Shown: piece by piece, positions 7,283-14,321 of the stretch
How positions within the stretch are numbered: the first letter of the stretch is position 1
Layout of the letters: each line of letters opens with the position of its first letter
Assembly: GCA_044374195.1 (NCBI GenBank)
Contig: JBILOY010000026.1
Span: 1-22,235 of the forward strand
DNA length: 22,235 nt
Direction of reading: 5' to 3'
Origin: CAIKZY01 sp044374195
GTDB lineage: Bacteria > Actinomycetota > Actinomycetes > S36-B12
The notes under the pieces: generated by a model
Databases searched by the model: none
What the model saw: only the letters and a program-made list of their open reading frames with translations
Told to the model about the DNA's origin: nothing
Position numbers and translations under genes: made by a program

Positions 7283-7992
7283 TGCGCATCGACATCGTCA
7301 CGATCTTCCCCGACTATCTCGAGCCGCTACGACTATCTCTGGTCGGCAAATCGATTGAAGCTGGCGTCATCGATCTTCGAGTGCATGACCTGCGTACCTT
7401 CACCCATGATCGTCACAACACTGTCGACGACACCCCCTATGGCGGTGGTCCCGGCATGGTCATGTCTGCGCAGCCGTGGGGTGAGGCACTCGACTCTCTT
7501 CGCGTGAGTGACCCCGATCGATCACCGCGTCTCGTGGTGCCGACGCCTTCCGGCACCTCTTTTACGCAGGCCACTGCGCAGTCACTGTCCGGTGATGCGT
7601 GGCTGATCTTCGCCTGTGGCCGTTACGAGGGCATTGATTCGCGCGTGATGAGCCATTACGCGTCTCGCGCCGATTGGGCAGGTGTGAGTGAACTATCCAT
7701 CGGTGACTACGTCCTGGCTGGCGGTGAGGTGGCGGTGATGGTCATGGTCGAGGCTGTCGCTCGGCTGATCCCCGGAGTGCTAGGCAACCACGAGAGCGCA
7801 GTCGATGATTCATTCGCACCAGGTGCGATGGAGAGCCTGCTCGAGGGGCCGGTGTTCACCAAACCACTTGAGTGGCGCGGGGAGACCGTGCCTGATGTTC
7901 TTCTGAGCGGCCATCACGCGAATGTCGCTGCATGGCGCCACGAGAAGGCGGTAGAGCGCACCCGTGTGAATCGCCCTGATCTGCTCAGCTGA
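7282..7992 (+). CDS. trmD: tRNA (guanine37-N1)-methyltransferase TrmD
   Basis: Methylates N1 of G37 next to the anticodon using S-adenosylmethionine, preventing +1 frameshifting. 236 residues, the usual length. SPOUT trefoil-knot motifs are visible: GGGPGMVM from residue 54, FACGRYEGID (110-119) and LSIGDYVLAGGE around 139-149, followed by VEAVARLIPGVLGN. The C-terminal domain contains SGHHANVAAWRHE. The ATG overlaps the rimM stop. The gene ends eight bases into the 3' end of the convergent pgm gene, leaving no room for a terminator between the two stop codons, so the transcripts must overlap. Confidence 0.96.
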   Translation: MRIDIVTIFPDYLEPLRLSLVGKSIEAGVIDLRVHDLRTFTHDRHNTVDDTPYGGGPGMVMSAQPWGEALDSLRVSDPDRSPRLVVPTPSGTSFTQATAQSLSGDAWLIFACGRYEGIDSRVMSHYASRADWAGVSELSIGDYVLAGGEVAVMVMVEAVARLIPGVLGNHESAVDDSFAPGAMESLLEGPVFTKPLEWRGETVPDVLLSGHHANVAAWRHEKAVERTRVNRPDLLS

Positions 7993-9628
7993 TCGCTGCG
8001 GTCACGATCTCTTGGGCTTCTGCCTGAATCTCGGCGAGGTGCTCCGCACTCGTGAATGACTCGGCGTAGATCTTGTACACATCCTCGGTTCCTGACGGGC
8101 GTGCCGCGAACCAGCCGTTCTCGCTCATCACCTTCAGGCCGCCAATCGCTGCATGATTCCCTGGCGCCTGCGTCATCGTCGCGATGATGGGCTCACCGGC
8201 AAGTGACGTGGCGGTGACCTGAGCGGGGGAGAGTTTTGCGAGTGCGGTCTTCTGCTCGCGCGTGGCGACGGCGTCGATACGCGCGTAGGACGGATTGCCG
8301 AAACTCTCGGTAAGGCGCGCGTAGTGCTGGCTCGGCGAAGCGCCGGTGACGGCGAGGATCTCAGCGGCTAGCAGGCACGCGATGATGCCGTCCTTGTCAG
8401 TGCTCCACGCGCCGCCATCTCGTCGAAGGAAGGATGCGCCGGCGGATTCCTCGCCGCCGAAGGCCACTGAGCCGTCGAGTAGTCCGGGCACGTACCACTT
8501 GAAGCCGACCGGAACCTCGAACAGTGTGCGGCCGTGTGAGGCAACCACGCGATCGATCATCGACGAGCTCACGACTGTCTTGCCGATGGCGGAGTCGGCG
8601 CGCCAGCCCGGGCGATGTGTGACGAGGTAGTCAATGCACGTCGCGAGAAAGTGATTCGGGTTCATCAGTCCATAGTCGGACGTGACAATGCCGTGACGAT
8701 CTGAGTCAGCGTCATTGCCAGTGCTGATGTCGAAGTCTGCTCGGCGAGCGATCACCGGTGCCATCGTGTGCGGTGATGAGCAGTCCATTCGGATCTTGCC
8801 GTCCCAGTCCAGGTGCATGAAGCGCCAGGTGGGGTCGGTGATCGGGTTAAGCACCGTGAGGTCTAATCCAAAGGTCTCGACAATGGCCGGCCAGTAGTCG
8901 ACGCTCGCGCCGCCCAAGGGATCTGCGCCAATGCGTACGCCGGCGCCACGGATTGCATCGAGATCGATCACGTTCGGAAGATCGTCGACATATGTACGCA
9001 GGTAGTCGTATCTCTTCGTTGTCGACGCGGCCAGCGCGGTGGCGAGGAGGGTGCGCCTGACCCCGCGAAGCCCGTTGGTGAGCAGTTCATTGGCGTGGGC
9101 CTGCACGACTGACGTGATGTCGGTTCCTGCTGGGCCACCATCTGGTGGGTTGTACTTGAATCCACCATCGCGCGGAGGATTGTGCGAGGGAGTGACCACG
9201 ATCCCGTCGGCGCGAGCAGGATTGTCGACGCGCAACCCCCGGTTGTGCACGAGGATCGCGTGCGAGATCGCGGGGGTTGGCGTGAAGCCATCGCCTGAGT
9301 CGATCATCGCAGTCACGCCGTTGCCGGCGAGGACCTCGAGGGCGGTGGCCCAGGCTGGCTCGCTGAGGGCATGTGGATCTCGGCCGATGAACAGCGGTCC
9401 ACCGATGCCCGCGGATGCGCGGTAATCGCAGATGGCCTGGGTGGTCGCCGCGATGTGGTCCTCATTGAAGGCTCTATCGAAGGAGGAGCCCCGATGGCCT
9501 GAGGTGCCGAAGGCCACCTGCTGGCTGATCTGTGCCGGGTCAGGGTGAAGCTCGTAGTAGGCCGTGATCAGAGCCCGCATATCGATGAGGTCATCGGGCG
9601 TGGCCGGCTGGCCGGCGCGCGGGTGCAT
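7985..9628 (-). CDS. pgm: Alpha-D-glucose phosphate-specific phosphoglucomutase
   Basis: Interconverts glucose-1-phosphate and glucose-6-phosphate, linking glycolysis with glycogen, trehalose and cell-envelope sugar nucleotides. 547 residues, matching the E. coli Pgm type (about 546). The start MHPRAGQPATPDD is set by a GGAGG ribosome-binding site seven bases upstream; the 36-residue upstream extension is Pro/Arg-rich and not family-like. Visible motifs: FGTSGHRG (40-47), the phosphoserine loop TPSHNPP with Ser148, the metal loop DADSD with Asp306/308/310, the sugar-binding loop GGEESAGAS (from 391) and the phosphate-binding RPSGT (510-514). All catalytic elements are intact. It is inserted on the opposite strand between trmD and rplS, which are usually close in actinobacteria. 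It converges on trmD with an 8-base overlap and diverges from rplS. Confidence 0.96.
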   Translation of the reverse strand: MHPRAGQPATPDDLIDMRALITAYYELHPDPAQISQQVAFGTSGHRGSSFDRAFNEDHIAATTQAICDYRASAGIGGPLFIGRDPHALSEPAWATALEVLAGNGVTAMIDSGDGFTPTPAISHAILVHNRGLRVDNPARADGIVVTPSHNPPRDGGFKYNPPDGGPAGTDITSVVQAHANELLTNGLRGVRRTLLATALAASTTKRYDYLRTYVDDLPNVIDLDAIRGAGVRIGADPLGGASVDYWPAIVETFGLDLTVLNPITDPTWRFMHLDWDGKIRMDCSSPHTMAPVIARRADFDISTGNDADSDRHGIVTSDYGLMNPNHFLATCIDYLVTHRPGWRADSAIGKTVVSSSMIDRVVASHGRTLFEVPVGFKWYVPGLLDGSVAFGGEESAGASFLRRDGGAWSTDKDGIIACLLAAEILAVTGASPSQHYARLTESFGNPSYARIDAVATREQKTALAKLSPAQVTATSLAGEPIIATMTQAPGNHAAIGGLKVMSENGWFAARPSGTEDVYKIYAESFTSAEHLAEIQAEAQEIVTAAIS

Positions 9629-9635
9629 CGTGAGG

Positions 9636-9640
9636 CCTCC
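9636..9640 (-). promoter_or_regulatory. Ribosome-binding site deciding the pgm start
   Basis: On the minus strand GGAGG lies seven bases before the ATG whose first base is at 9628. It selects that codon over the upstream in-frame start at 9736, which has no comparable site. Confidence 0.8.
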
Positions 9641-9677
9641 GATGGGCTGGCAGATGGTGCGGGCGGGGGTGCGGGCG

Positions 9678-9701
9678 GGCCGAACGTGAGGGGATTCGGC
9701 C
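9678..9701. repeat. Perfect inverted repeat in the pgm-rplS divergent region
   Basis: GGCCGAA (9678-9684) and TTCGGCC (9695-9701) are perfect reverse complements separated by ten bases. The right arm overlaps the proposed -35 of the rplS promoter, and the repeat lies about 50 bases upstream of the pgm start. It could be an operator for a dimeric regulator or a hairpin in the pgm 5' leader. Confidence 0.5.
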
Positions 9702-9724
9702 GTACGACCAGCGTATGGCAGACT
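9695..9724 (+). promoter_or_regulatory. Candidate promoter of rplS
   Basis: CAGACT (9719-9724), preceded by TGG as at rpsP, lies 18 bases after TTCGGC (9695-9700). The sequence AGACTTGGG across the -10 box is identical to that of the rpsB promoter. Transcription would give a leader of about 130 bases before the rplS ATG. Confidence 0.4.
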
Positions 9725-9783
9725 TGGGCGGCCCACGAGAGATTGACGCGGCCTCTGCCATAGGGGAGAGCGTCATTCGTGGG

Positions 9784-9796
9784 GGAGCCTGGCTCC
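9784..9796 (+). promoter_or_regulatory. Leader hairpin 1 of rplS
   Basis: GGAGC (9784-9788) pairs with GCTCC (9792-9796) around a three-base loop. GTGG/CCAC outside could extend it with a bulge. It lies in the untranslated leader of rplS; function unknown. Confidence 0.35.
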
Positions 9797-9813
9797 ACGG
9801 CACGACCCTCGAA

Positions 9814-9830
9814 TCCCACAACCGTGGGCG
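9814..9830 (+). promoter_or_regulatory. Leader hairpin 2 of rplS, shared with rpsB
   Basis: CCCAC (9815-9819) pairs with GTGGG (9824-9828) around the loop AACC. The flanks T before and CG after are the same as in the rpsB leader hairpin, where only the loop differs. It lies 31 bases before the rplS ATG. Possibly a regulatory or stabilising structure; no known leader family is claimed. Confidence 0.4.
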
Positions 9831-9861
9831 ACCTATGGCGCCTGCAGGAAGCGATGACGCA

Positions 9862-10224
9862 ATGAAGACTCTCGACTCGGTCGACTCCGGATCACTCCGC
9901 GACGACATTCCCGCCTTCCGCGCCGGTGACACCGTCAAGGTGCACGTCAAGGTCATCGAAGGCAACAAGAGCCGTGTTCAGCTTTTCCAGGGTGTCTGCA
10001 TTGCCCGCCAGGGTTCAGGCCTCACCGAGACTTTCACGGTCCGCAAGGTCTCGTACGGCGTAGGCGTCGAGCGCATCTTCCCGCTGCACACCCCCTCGGT
10101 CGAGAAGATCGAGTTGGTCAGCCGCGGTGATATCCGTCGCGCCAAGCTCTACTACCTTCGCGATCTTCGTGGCAAGAAGGCCAAGATCCGCGAGCTTCGC
10201 GACACCCCGAAGGCGAACGCGTAG
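9862..10224 (+). CDS. rplS: 50S ribosomal protein L19
   Basis: L19 sits at the 30S-50S interface and contributes to an intersubunit bridge. 120 residues. The start MKTLDSVDSGSLRDD matches the family N terminus. It has AGGA at 9846-9849, twelve bases upstream; the longer open frame from 9715 adds non-family sequence. Typical motifs follow: IPAFRAGDTVKVHVKVIEG, RVQLFQGVCIARQG, SYGVGVERIFPLHTP and AKLYYLRDLRGKKAKI. It follows a leader of about 130 bases with two small hairpins, and lies 34 bases before lepB, with no visible terminator between them. Confidence 0.97.
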   Translation: MKTLDSVDSGSLRDDIPAFRAGDTVKVHVKVIEGNKSRVQLFQGVCIARQGSGLTETFTVRKVSYGVGVERIFPLHTPSVEKIELVSRGDIRRAKLYYLRDLRGKKAKIRELRDTPKANA

Positions 10225-10246
10225 TCTCTCCCGCTTCAGTCGAGCG

Positions 10247-10252
10247 AATACT
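10247..10252 (+). promoter_or_regulatory. Possible leaderless -10 box of the first lepB
   Basis: AATACT differs from TATACT by one base and ends six bases before the lepB ATG. No ribosome-binding site is visible before this ATG, so a leaderless transcript is possible in addition to read-through from rplS. No convincing -35 is seen. Confidence 0.25.
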
Positions 10253-10258
10253 TCTTAG

Positions 10259-10948
10259 ATGAGTCGCGGCAAGAAGTCGTCGTGGTGGGATATTCCCGTC
10301 ACCTTGGCTGTCGCTGTTGGTGTCGTTCTCCTTATCACGACCTTCATCGTCAAGCCGTTCTCCATTCCTTCGGGATCGATGGAAAACACCCTTCTCGTCG
10401 GTGATCGTGTGCTCGTCAATCGGATGGTCTACCTCCTCCGTGATGTCCAGCGTGGTGACGTCATCGTCTTCGATGGCACCGACTCCTTCGTGCCTGCCGG
10501 GGACAAGCCGCAGCGCAATCCGATCAGCGGCGCGCTCACTTGGGTAGGTCAATCACTGGGGCTCATCCAGCCCGACAGCACTGACTTCATCAAGCGAGTG
10601 ATCGGTGTCGCAGGAGATCGTGTCGTGTGTTGCGATGTCGAGGGCCGAATCACCATCAACGGTGTCGCGCTTGACGAGTCCTACTTGTATCCCGGTGACG
10701 TGCCGAGCTACGACGATTTCGATGTCGTAGTGCCCGCGGGCAAGCTCTGGGTGATGGGCGATCATCGATCGAACTCGGCTGACTCCAGGTCGCACATGGG
10801 TGATCCTGGAGGCGGCTTCGTGCCCACGAGCAAGGTCATCGGCCGAGCCATGGTGGTGCTGTGGCCGCCGAGTGAACTGAAGGTGATCAGCATCCCGCCG
10901 GATTTCGACTCGATTCCCGCTCCCGCCTCCGCTGACTCGTCGCCGTGA
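10259..10948 (+). CDS. lepB: Type I signal peptidase, first copy
   Basis: Membrane-anchored serine protease that removes signal peptides from exported proteins. 229 residues. One N-terminal transmembrane segment (about 11-31) is followed by PSGSMENTLLVGDRVLVNR with catalytic Ser40, then FIKRVIGVAGDRV with the general-base Lys112, and GDHRSNSADSR in the last conserved box. The DRVVCCD motif is shared with the neighbouring copy. The C terminus is a short Pro/Ser/Asp tail. It follows rplS, as in other actinobacteria, and is 17 bases from a second signal peptidase; the two are clearly diverged paralogues, not a recent duplication. Confidence 0.95.
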   Translation: MSRGKKSSWWDIPVTLAVAVGVVLLITTFIVKPFSIPSGSMENTLLVGDRVLVNRMVYLLRDVQRGDVIVFDGTDSFVPAGDKPQRNPISGALTWVGQSLGLIQPDSTDFIKRVIGVAGDRVVCCDVEGRITINGVALDESYLYPGDVPSYDDFDVVVPAGKLWVMGDHRSNSADSRSHMGDPGGGFVPTSKVIGRAMVVLWPPSELKVISIPPDFDSIPAPASADSSP

Positions 10949-10965
10949 TCTGACACGATCACCCC

Positions 10966-11697
10966 ATGGCTGTCTCCGCTCGTGAACCGATCGGAGCAGG
11001 CCGCGGCCCGGCGCCGCTGACGGGCAAAACTCGATCTCACAGGGGCAGGGCGGTTACCGAGACCATCGTCATCCTCGTGATCGCCCTCGCAGTCTCCGCG
11101 TTGGTGCGCGCCTTCTTGCTTCAGGCCTTCTACGTGCCAAGTTCCTCGATGGAAGCCACGCTCCTTCCCGGCGACCGGATCGTCGCCTCCAAGATCACGA
11201 CGACGGTCTCCGGGCCCCAGCGCGGAGAGATCATGGTGTTTCGTGATCCTGGCGGCTGGCTGCCCGATCCGCCGCCGACTGATGCGGGCTGGCGAAGCGC
11301 ACTGCGATCAGGGCTCACCTTCATCGGGCTACTGCCCAGTGACTCCGGGAATGATCTCGTCAAGCGAGTGATTGGCCTGCCCGGTGATCGAGTCGCGTGC
11401 TGTGATTCTGGCGGCCGCATTGTTCTCAACGGCGTGTCTCTCGAGGAGCCATACGTCGCCGGTGCGACCGACCAAGTGCGATTCGACGTCACGGTCCCGC
11501 CCGATCACATGTTCGTGATGGGGGACAACCGCAGAAACTCGCGCGACTCCCGGTACCACCTCGATCTCGACAACGGCGGAGTGCCGGTGTCGAATGCCGT
11601 CGGTCGAGTCGCGCTCACCGTATGGCCGCTGGATCGGTTCGGTGTCGCGGAGATCCCCTCGATCTTCGGTAATCCCGCGATCACAGCCGGACGCTAA
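10966..11697 (+). CDS. lepB: Type I signal peptidase, second copy
   Basis: Second membrane signal peptidase, 243 residues. It has a basic cytoplasmic N-terminal stretch of about 30 residues missing from the first copy. The transmembrane segment (about 32-51) is followed by VPSSSMEATLLPGDRIV with Ser61, LVKRVIGLPGDRV with Lys133, DRVACCD, and the final box GDNRRNSRDSRYH. All catalytic elements are intact. The region between the serine and lysine boxes carries a different insertion from the first copy (PGGWLPDPPPTD), so the substrate-facing surface probably differs. Its TAA shares one base with the rnhB ATG, which implies co-transcription. Possible division of substrates between the copies is inference. 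Confidence 0.94.
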   Translation: MAVSAREPIGAGRGPAPLTGKTRSHRGRAVTETIVILVIALAVSALVRAFLLQAFYVPSSSMEATLLPGDRIVASKITTTVSGPQRGEIMVFRDPGGWLPDPPPTDAGWRSALRSGLTFIGLLPSDSGNDLVKRVIGLPGDRVACCDSGGRIVLNGVSLEEPYVAGATDQVRFDVTVPPDHMFVMGDNRRNSRDSRYHLDLDNGGVPVSNAVGRVALTVWPLDRFGVAEIPSIFGNPAITAGR

Positions 11698-12347
11698 TGA
11701 CGATGTCGCCCACGATGGACCTCGAGCGCGAGCTCTTCGCGTCTGGCGTGCGCTCTCTTGCGAGCATCGACGAAGTCGGTCGGGGGGCGATCGCCGGACC
11801 AGTAACCGTCGGTGTCGTCGTGATCACGCCTTCGTGTGGTGAACCGCCCGAAGGAGTTCGCGATTCCAAGCTGCTGTCACCGGCTCGTCGGCTCTCGCTG
11901 ATCGAGCCGATCATCGCGTGGGTAACTGCACATGCCGTGGCGAGCGCCACGAGCGAAGAAGTCGACGAACTCGGCATCGTGGGAGCACTGCGCCTGGCCG
12001 GCGTGCGTGCGCTCATGGCGCTCGAGTTGAGCGGAGTGACGCCTGATCTCGTGCTACTCGACGGGAGTCACGATTGGCTCACGAGCGACTCCCTGTTCGA
12101 CGATCCCTCGGGGTTTCGCGCACCGCCAGTGCGCACTCAGGTCAAGGGCGACATGACCTGCGCGTCGGTCGCTGCAGCGAGCGTGCTGGCCAAGGTCGAT
12201 CGGGATGCGCAAATGACGATGCTGAATGAGCGATTCCCTGCGTACGGCTGGTCGGGAAACAAGGGCTACGGCTCTCCCGGGCATCAGCAGGCGATTCGAG
12301 AGCTCGGAGTGACCGAGTTCCATCGGGTTTCCTGGAATATCCAGTAG
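11697..12347 (+). CDS. rnhB: Ribonuclease HII
   Basis: Removes RNA from RNA-DNA hybrids and starts excision of single ribonucleotides in DNA. 216 residues. Active-site residues are visible: Asp25-Glu26 in IDEVGRGAIAGPV, Asp122 in LLDGSHDW, and Asp170 at the end of KGDMTCASVAAASVLAKVD. GNKGYGSPGHQ and FHRVSW near the C terminus are also typical. The ATG overlaps the end of the second lepB. Downstream is a 98-base gap before yraN with two DnaA-box-like repeats. In several actinobacteria a small DUF2469 gene follows rnhB; none is present here. Confidence 0.96.
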   Translation: MTMSPTMDLERELFASGVRSLASIDEVGRGAIAGPVTVGVVVITPSCGEPPEGVRDSKLLSPARRLSLIEPIIAWVTAHAVASATSEEVDELGIVGALRLAGVRALMALELSGVTPDLVLLDGSHDWLTSDSLFDDPSGFRAPPVRTQVKGDMTCASVAAASVLAKVDRDAQMTMLNERFPAYGWSGNKGYGSPGHQQAIRELGVTEFHRVSWNIQ

Positions 12348-12385
12348 TCGTCCACAGATTCGCATCGACTGGTATTCGTCCACAG
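12348..12385 (+). repeat. Two direct repeats resembling actinobacterial DnaA boxes
   Basis: TCGTCCACAG occurs at 12348-12357 and again at 12376-12385, 28 bases apart, right after the rnhB stop. The first nine bases differ by one from the Streptomyces DnaA box TTGTCCACA. Two copies in the same direction in a short noncoding gap are unlikely to be chance, but DnaA binding is inference. Confidence 0.4.
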
Positions 12386-12435
12386 GTGTGAGCAGTCCTC
12401 TTTCGCATGAACACATGCGCTGCGATCGTGCGCGC

Positions 12436-12441
12436 AGGAGG
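12436..12441 (+). promoter_or_regulatory. Ribosome-binding site deciding the yraN start
   Basis: AGGAGG lies four bases before the ATG at 12446, selecting it over the in-frame ATG at 12407. The spacing is short but this is among the strongest sites in the window. Confidence 0.75.
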
Positions 12442-12445
12442 TGCC

Positions 12446-12802
12446 ATGAAGGCCAAGGATGCGCTCGGAGTCATGGGTGAGTCGCTCGCCTGTGATCATC
12501 TGACCGAGATCGGTTACACGATCATCGATCGAAACTGGCGGTGTGAGTTCGGCGAGATCGACATTGTCGCTCGCCAGGGGTCGACCCTGATCGTCTGCGA
12601 GGTCAAGACCCGTAGCTCGCTTCGGCATGGTGATCCTGTCGAGGCCGTGTCAGCGCGCAAGGTCAGGCGGCTGCGCCGTCTCGCCCTCTGCTGGCTCGAC
12701 GCGCACGCCATCCATGCGCCCCAGATTCGCATCGATGTCATCGGGATCCTTCGCCGTTCCGACGGACCGACAACTCTGAGACATCTCACCGGGGTCGAGT
12801 GA
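12446..12802 (+). CDS. yraN: YraN family (UPF0102) predicted endonuclease
   Basis: Small protein of the UPF0102 family with a restriction-endonuclease-like fold; a role in DNA processing is suspected because it travels with comM and dprA, but the biochemical function is not established. 118 residues from the ATG with a strong ribosome-binding site. The core motif is visible as Glu37 and Asp39 in EFGEIDIVA and Glu52-x-Lys54 in CEVKTRS, the usual (E)-D-ExK nuclease arrangement. The N-terminal GxxGE segment (GVMGESLACDHL) is also typical. The gene ends one base before the comM ATG, so the two are probably co-translated. Confidence 0.9.
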   Translation: MKAKDALGVMGESLACDHLTEIGYTIIDRNWRCEFGEIDIVARQGSTLIVCEVKTRSSLRHGDPVEAVSARKVRRLRRLALCWLDAHAIHAPQIRIDVIGILRRSDGPTTLRHLTGVE

Positions 12803-12803
12803 C

Positions 12804-14321
12804 ATGGCCACTGCGCATGCATGGGGATTCGTCCTCAACGGCGTGATCGGCGAGCGTGTGCGAATCGAGGTCGATATCTCGCAAGGACTGCCTTCAGTCG
12901 GAGTCATTGGCCTTGCTGATACGACGATCGGAGAATCCCGGTGGAGGATTCGATCGGCTTTCGCTAACAGTGGGGCCCAGTGGCCTGTTGCGCGCATGAC
13001 CATTGCGCTCTCGCCGGCTGATCTGCCCAAGCAAGGCTCCGGAATCGACCTCGCTATTGCAGCGGCAATTCTTGCGGCGACGGGTCAGGCCGGAATTCGT
13101 GATGACACGGCCTTCATCGGTGAACTTGGACTTGATGGTTCTGTACGGGGTGTGCGCGGAGCGATTGCCGCGGCGGTCGCTGCTCGGCGCTGCGGACTGA
13201 CTTCAGTAATCGTGAGTCCGGATAACGCCCGTGAGGTCTCAACGATCCCCGGGCTCGGCGTGATCATCGTGCGAGATCTCGTGCATCTCATCGAGGTGCT
13301 CGCGGGGCGTGAACAGTCGGCGAGCTTGCCGGAGCCGTCGAATACTTCGTCGGCCGAGCTGGAGCCCGATCTCGCTGATGTGCGCGGGCACGCCTATGCG
13401 CGATTCGCCCTGGAAGTCGCCGCGGCCGGCGGACACCACTTGTCGATGCTGGGCGCCCCCGGAGTCGGCAAGACCCTGCTGGCACGCAGGCTTCCGGGTT
13501 TGTTGCCAGATCTTGCTGAATCCGAATCGATTGATGTCACTGCCATTCACTCGATTGCGGGCCGTATGCCTGCAGGCGCCGGACTCGTGACCCGGCCACC
13601 GCTTGCTGCACCTCATCACTCGGCAACACCGCCGGCCATGACCGGCACTGCCCGAGGTCGTCAGGTCACGCCCGGGGTCCTGACCATGGCGCACGGCGGT
13701 GTGCTGTTCATGGATGAAGCCCCGGAGTTCTCCCGACATGTGCTCGAAGTTATGCGCGAGCCAATTGAGACCGGATCGATCATGGTCACCCGTGCAGCAG
13801 GAGTCATTGAGCTCCCTGCGCGCTTTCAGCTGATCCTTGCCTCGAATCCGTGCCCATGCGGTCATGCCATCGGTAGGGGAGAACTGTGCACCTGCACGTC
13901 GCTCACCCGACGTCGGTATGCCGAGCGCCTGTCGGGCCCACTCATGGATCGGGTTGACGTGCGCGTGGTCGTGACGCGGCCTAGCGACAGTGAGTTGCTG
14001 TCCAGTGCTGCAGGGGAGTCAAGTGCGATTGTCGCAGGGCGAGTAGCTGAAGCTCGTGCGCGTGCCGCCTCTCGATTCAAGGAGTGCGGGTGGTCGGTCA
14101 ACTCCGCGATACCCACCCGTGCGCTGCGTGAGACCTTCGCTCCCACGAGCGAGGCAGTTGATCTCCTTCGCACGGCCGAGCAAGGCGCGATGAGTCTCCG
14201 CGGATCCGATCGTGTCCTGCGAGTGGCCTGGACAATCGCCGACTGTCTCGGAGCAGATCGCCCCGATGCTGACCATGTCTCGACGGCGTTAGGTCTGCGC
14301 GGCGAGATGGTGTCGAGATGA
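12804..14321 (+). CDS. comM: YifB/ComM family Mg-chelatase-like AAA+ ATPase
   Basis: AAA+ ATPase; the Vibrio homologue ComM is a helicase that promotes branch migration during natural transformation. 505 residues. The N-terminal Lon-like ChlI domain (about 1-170) includes SPADLPKQGSGIDLAIA and FIGELGLDGSVRGVRG. The ATPase domain has Walker A GAPGVGKT (217-224) and Walker B GGVLFMDEAPEF with Asp304-Glu305. The four-cysteine segment NPCPCGHAIGRGELCTC and the arginine-rich SGPLMDRVDVRV follow. A C-terminal helical Mg-chelatase domain completes it, with SLRGSDRVLRVAWTIADL-like sequence. It lies between yraN and dprA, overlapping the dprA start by four bases (ATGA). Whether this organism is naturally transformable cannot be concluded; many non-competent bacteria keep these genes. 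Confidence 0.93.
   Translation: MATAHAWGFVLNGVIGERVRIEVDISQGLPSVGVIGLADTTIGESRWRIRSAFANSGAQWPVARMTIALSPADLPKQGSGIDLAIAAAILAATGQAGIRDDTAFIGELGLDGSVRGVRGAIAAAVAARRCGLTSVIVSPDNAREVSTIPGLGVIIVRDLVHLIEVLAGREQSASLPEPSNTSSAELEPDLADVRGHAYARFALEVAAAGGHHLSMLGAPGVGKTLLARRLPGLLPDLAESESIDVTAIHSIAGRMPAGAGLVTRPPLAAPHHSATPPAMTGTARGRQVTPGVLTMAHGGVLFMDEAPEFSRHVLEVMREPIETGSIMVTRAAGVIELPARFQLILASNPCPCGHAIGRGELCTCTSLTRRRYAERLSGPLMDRVDVRVVVTRPSDSELLSSAAGESSAIVAGRVAEARARAASRFKECGWSVNSAIPTRALRETFAPTSEAVDLLRTAEQGAMSLRGSDRVLRVAWTIADCLGADRPDADHVSTALGLRGEMVSR

Noticed and set aside
9629..9736. In-frame upstream extension of pgm
   Set aside because: Pro/Arg-rich, not found in the family, and the GGAGG site points to 9628.
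9715..9861. In-frame upstream extension of rplS
   Set aside because: It begins inside the proposed -10 region and crosses the leader hairpins; L19 proteins start at the ATG at 9862.
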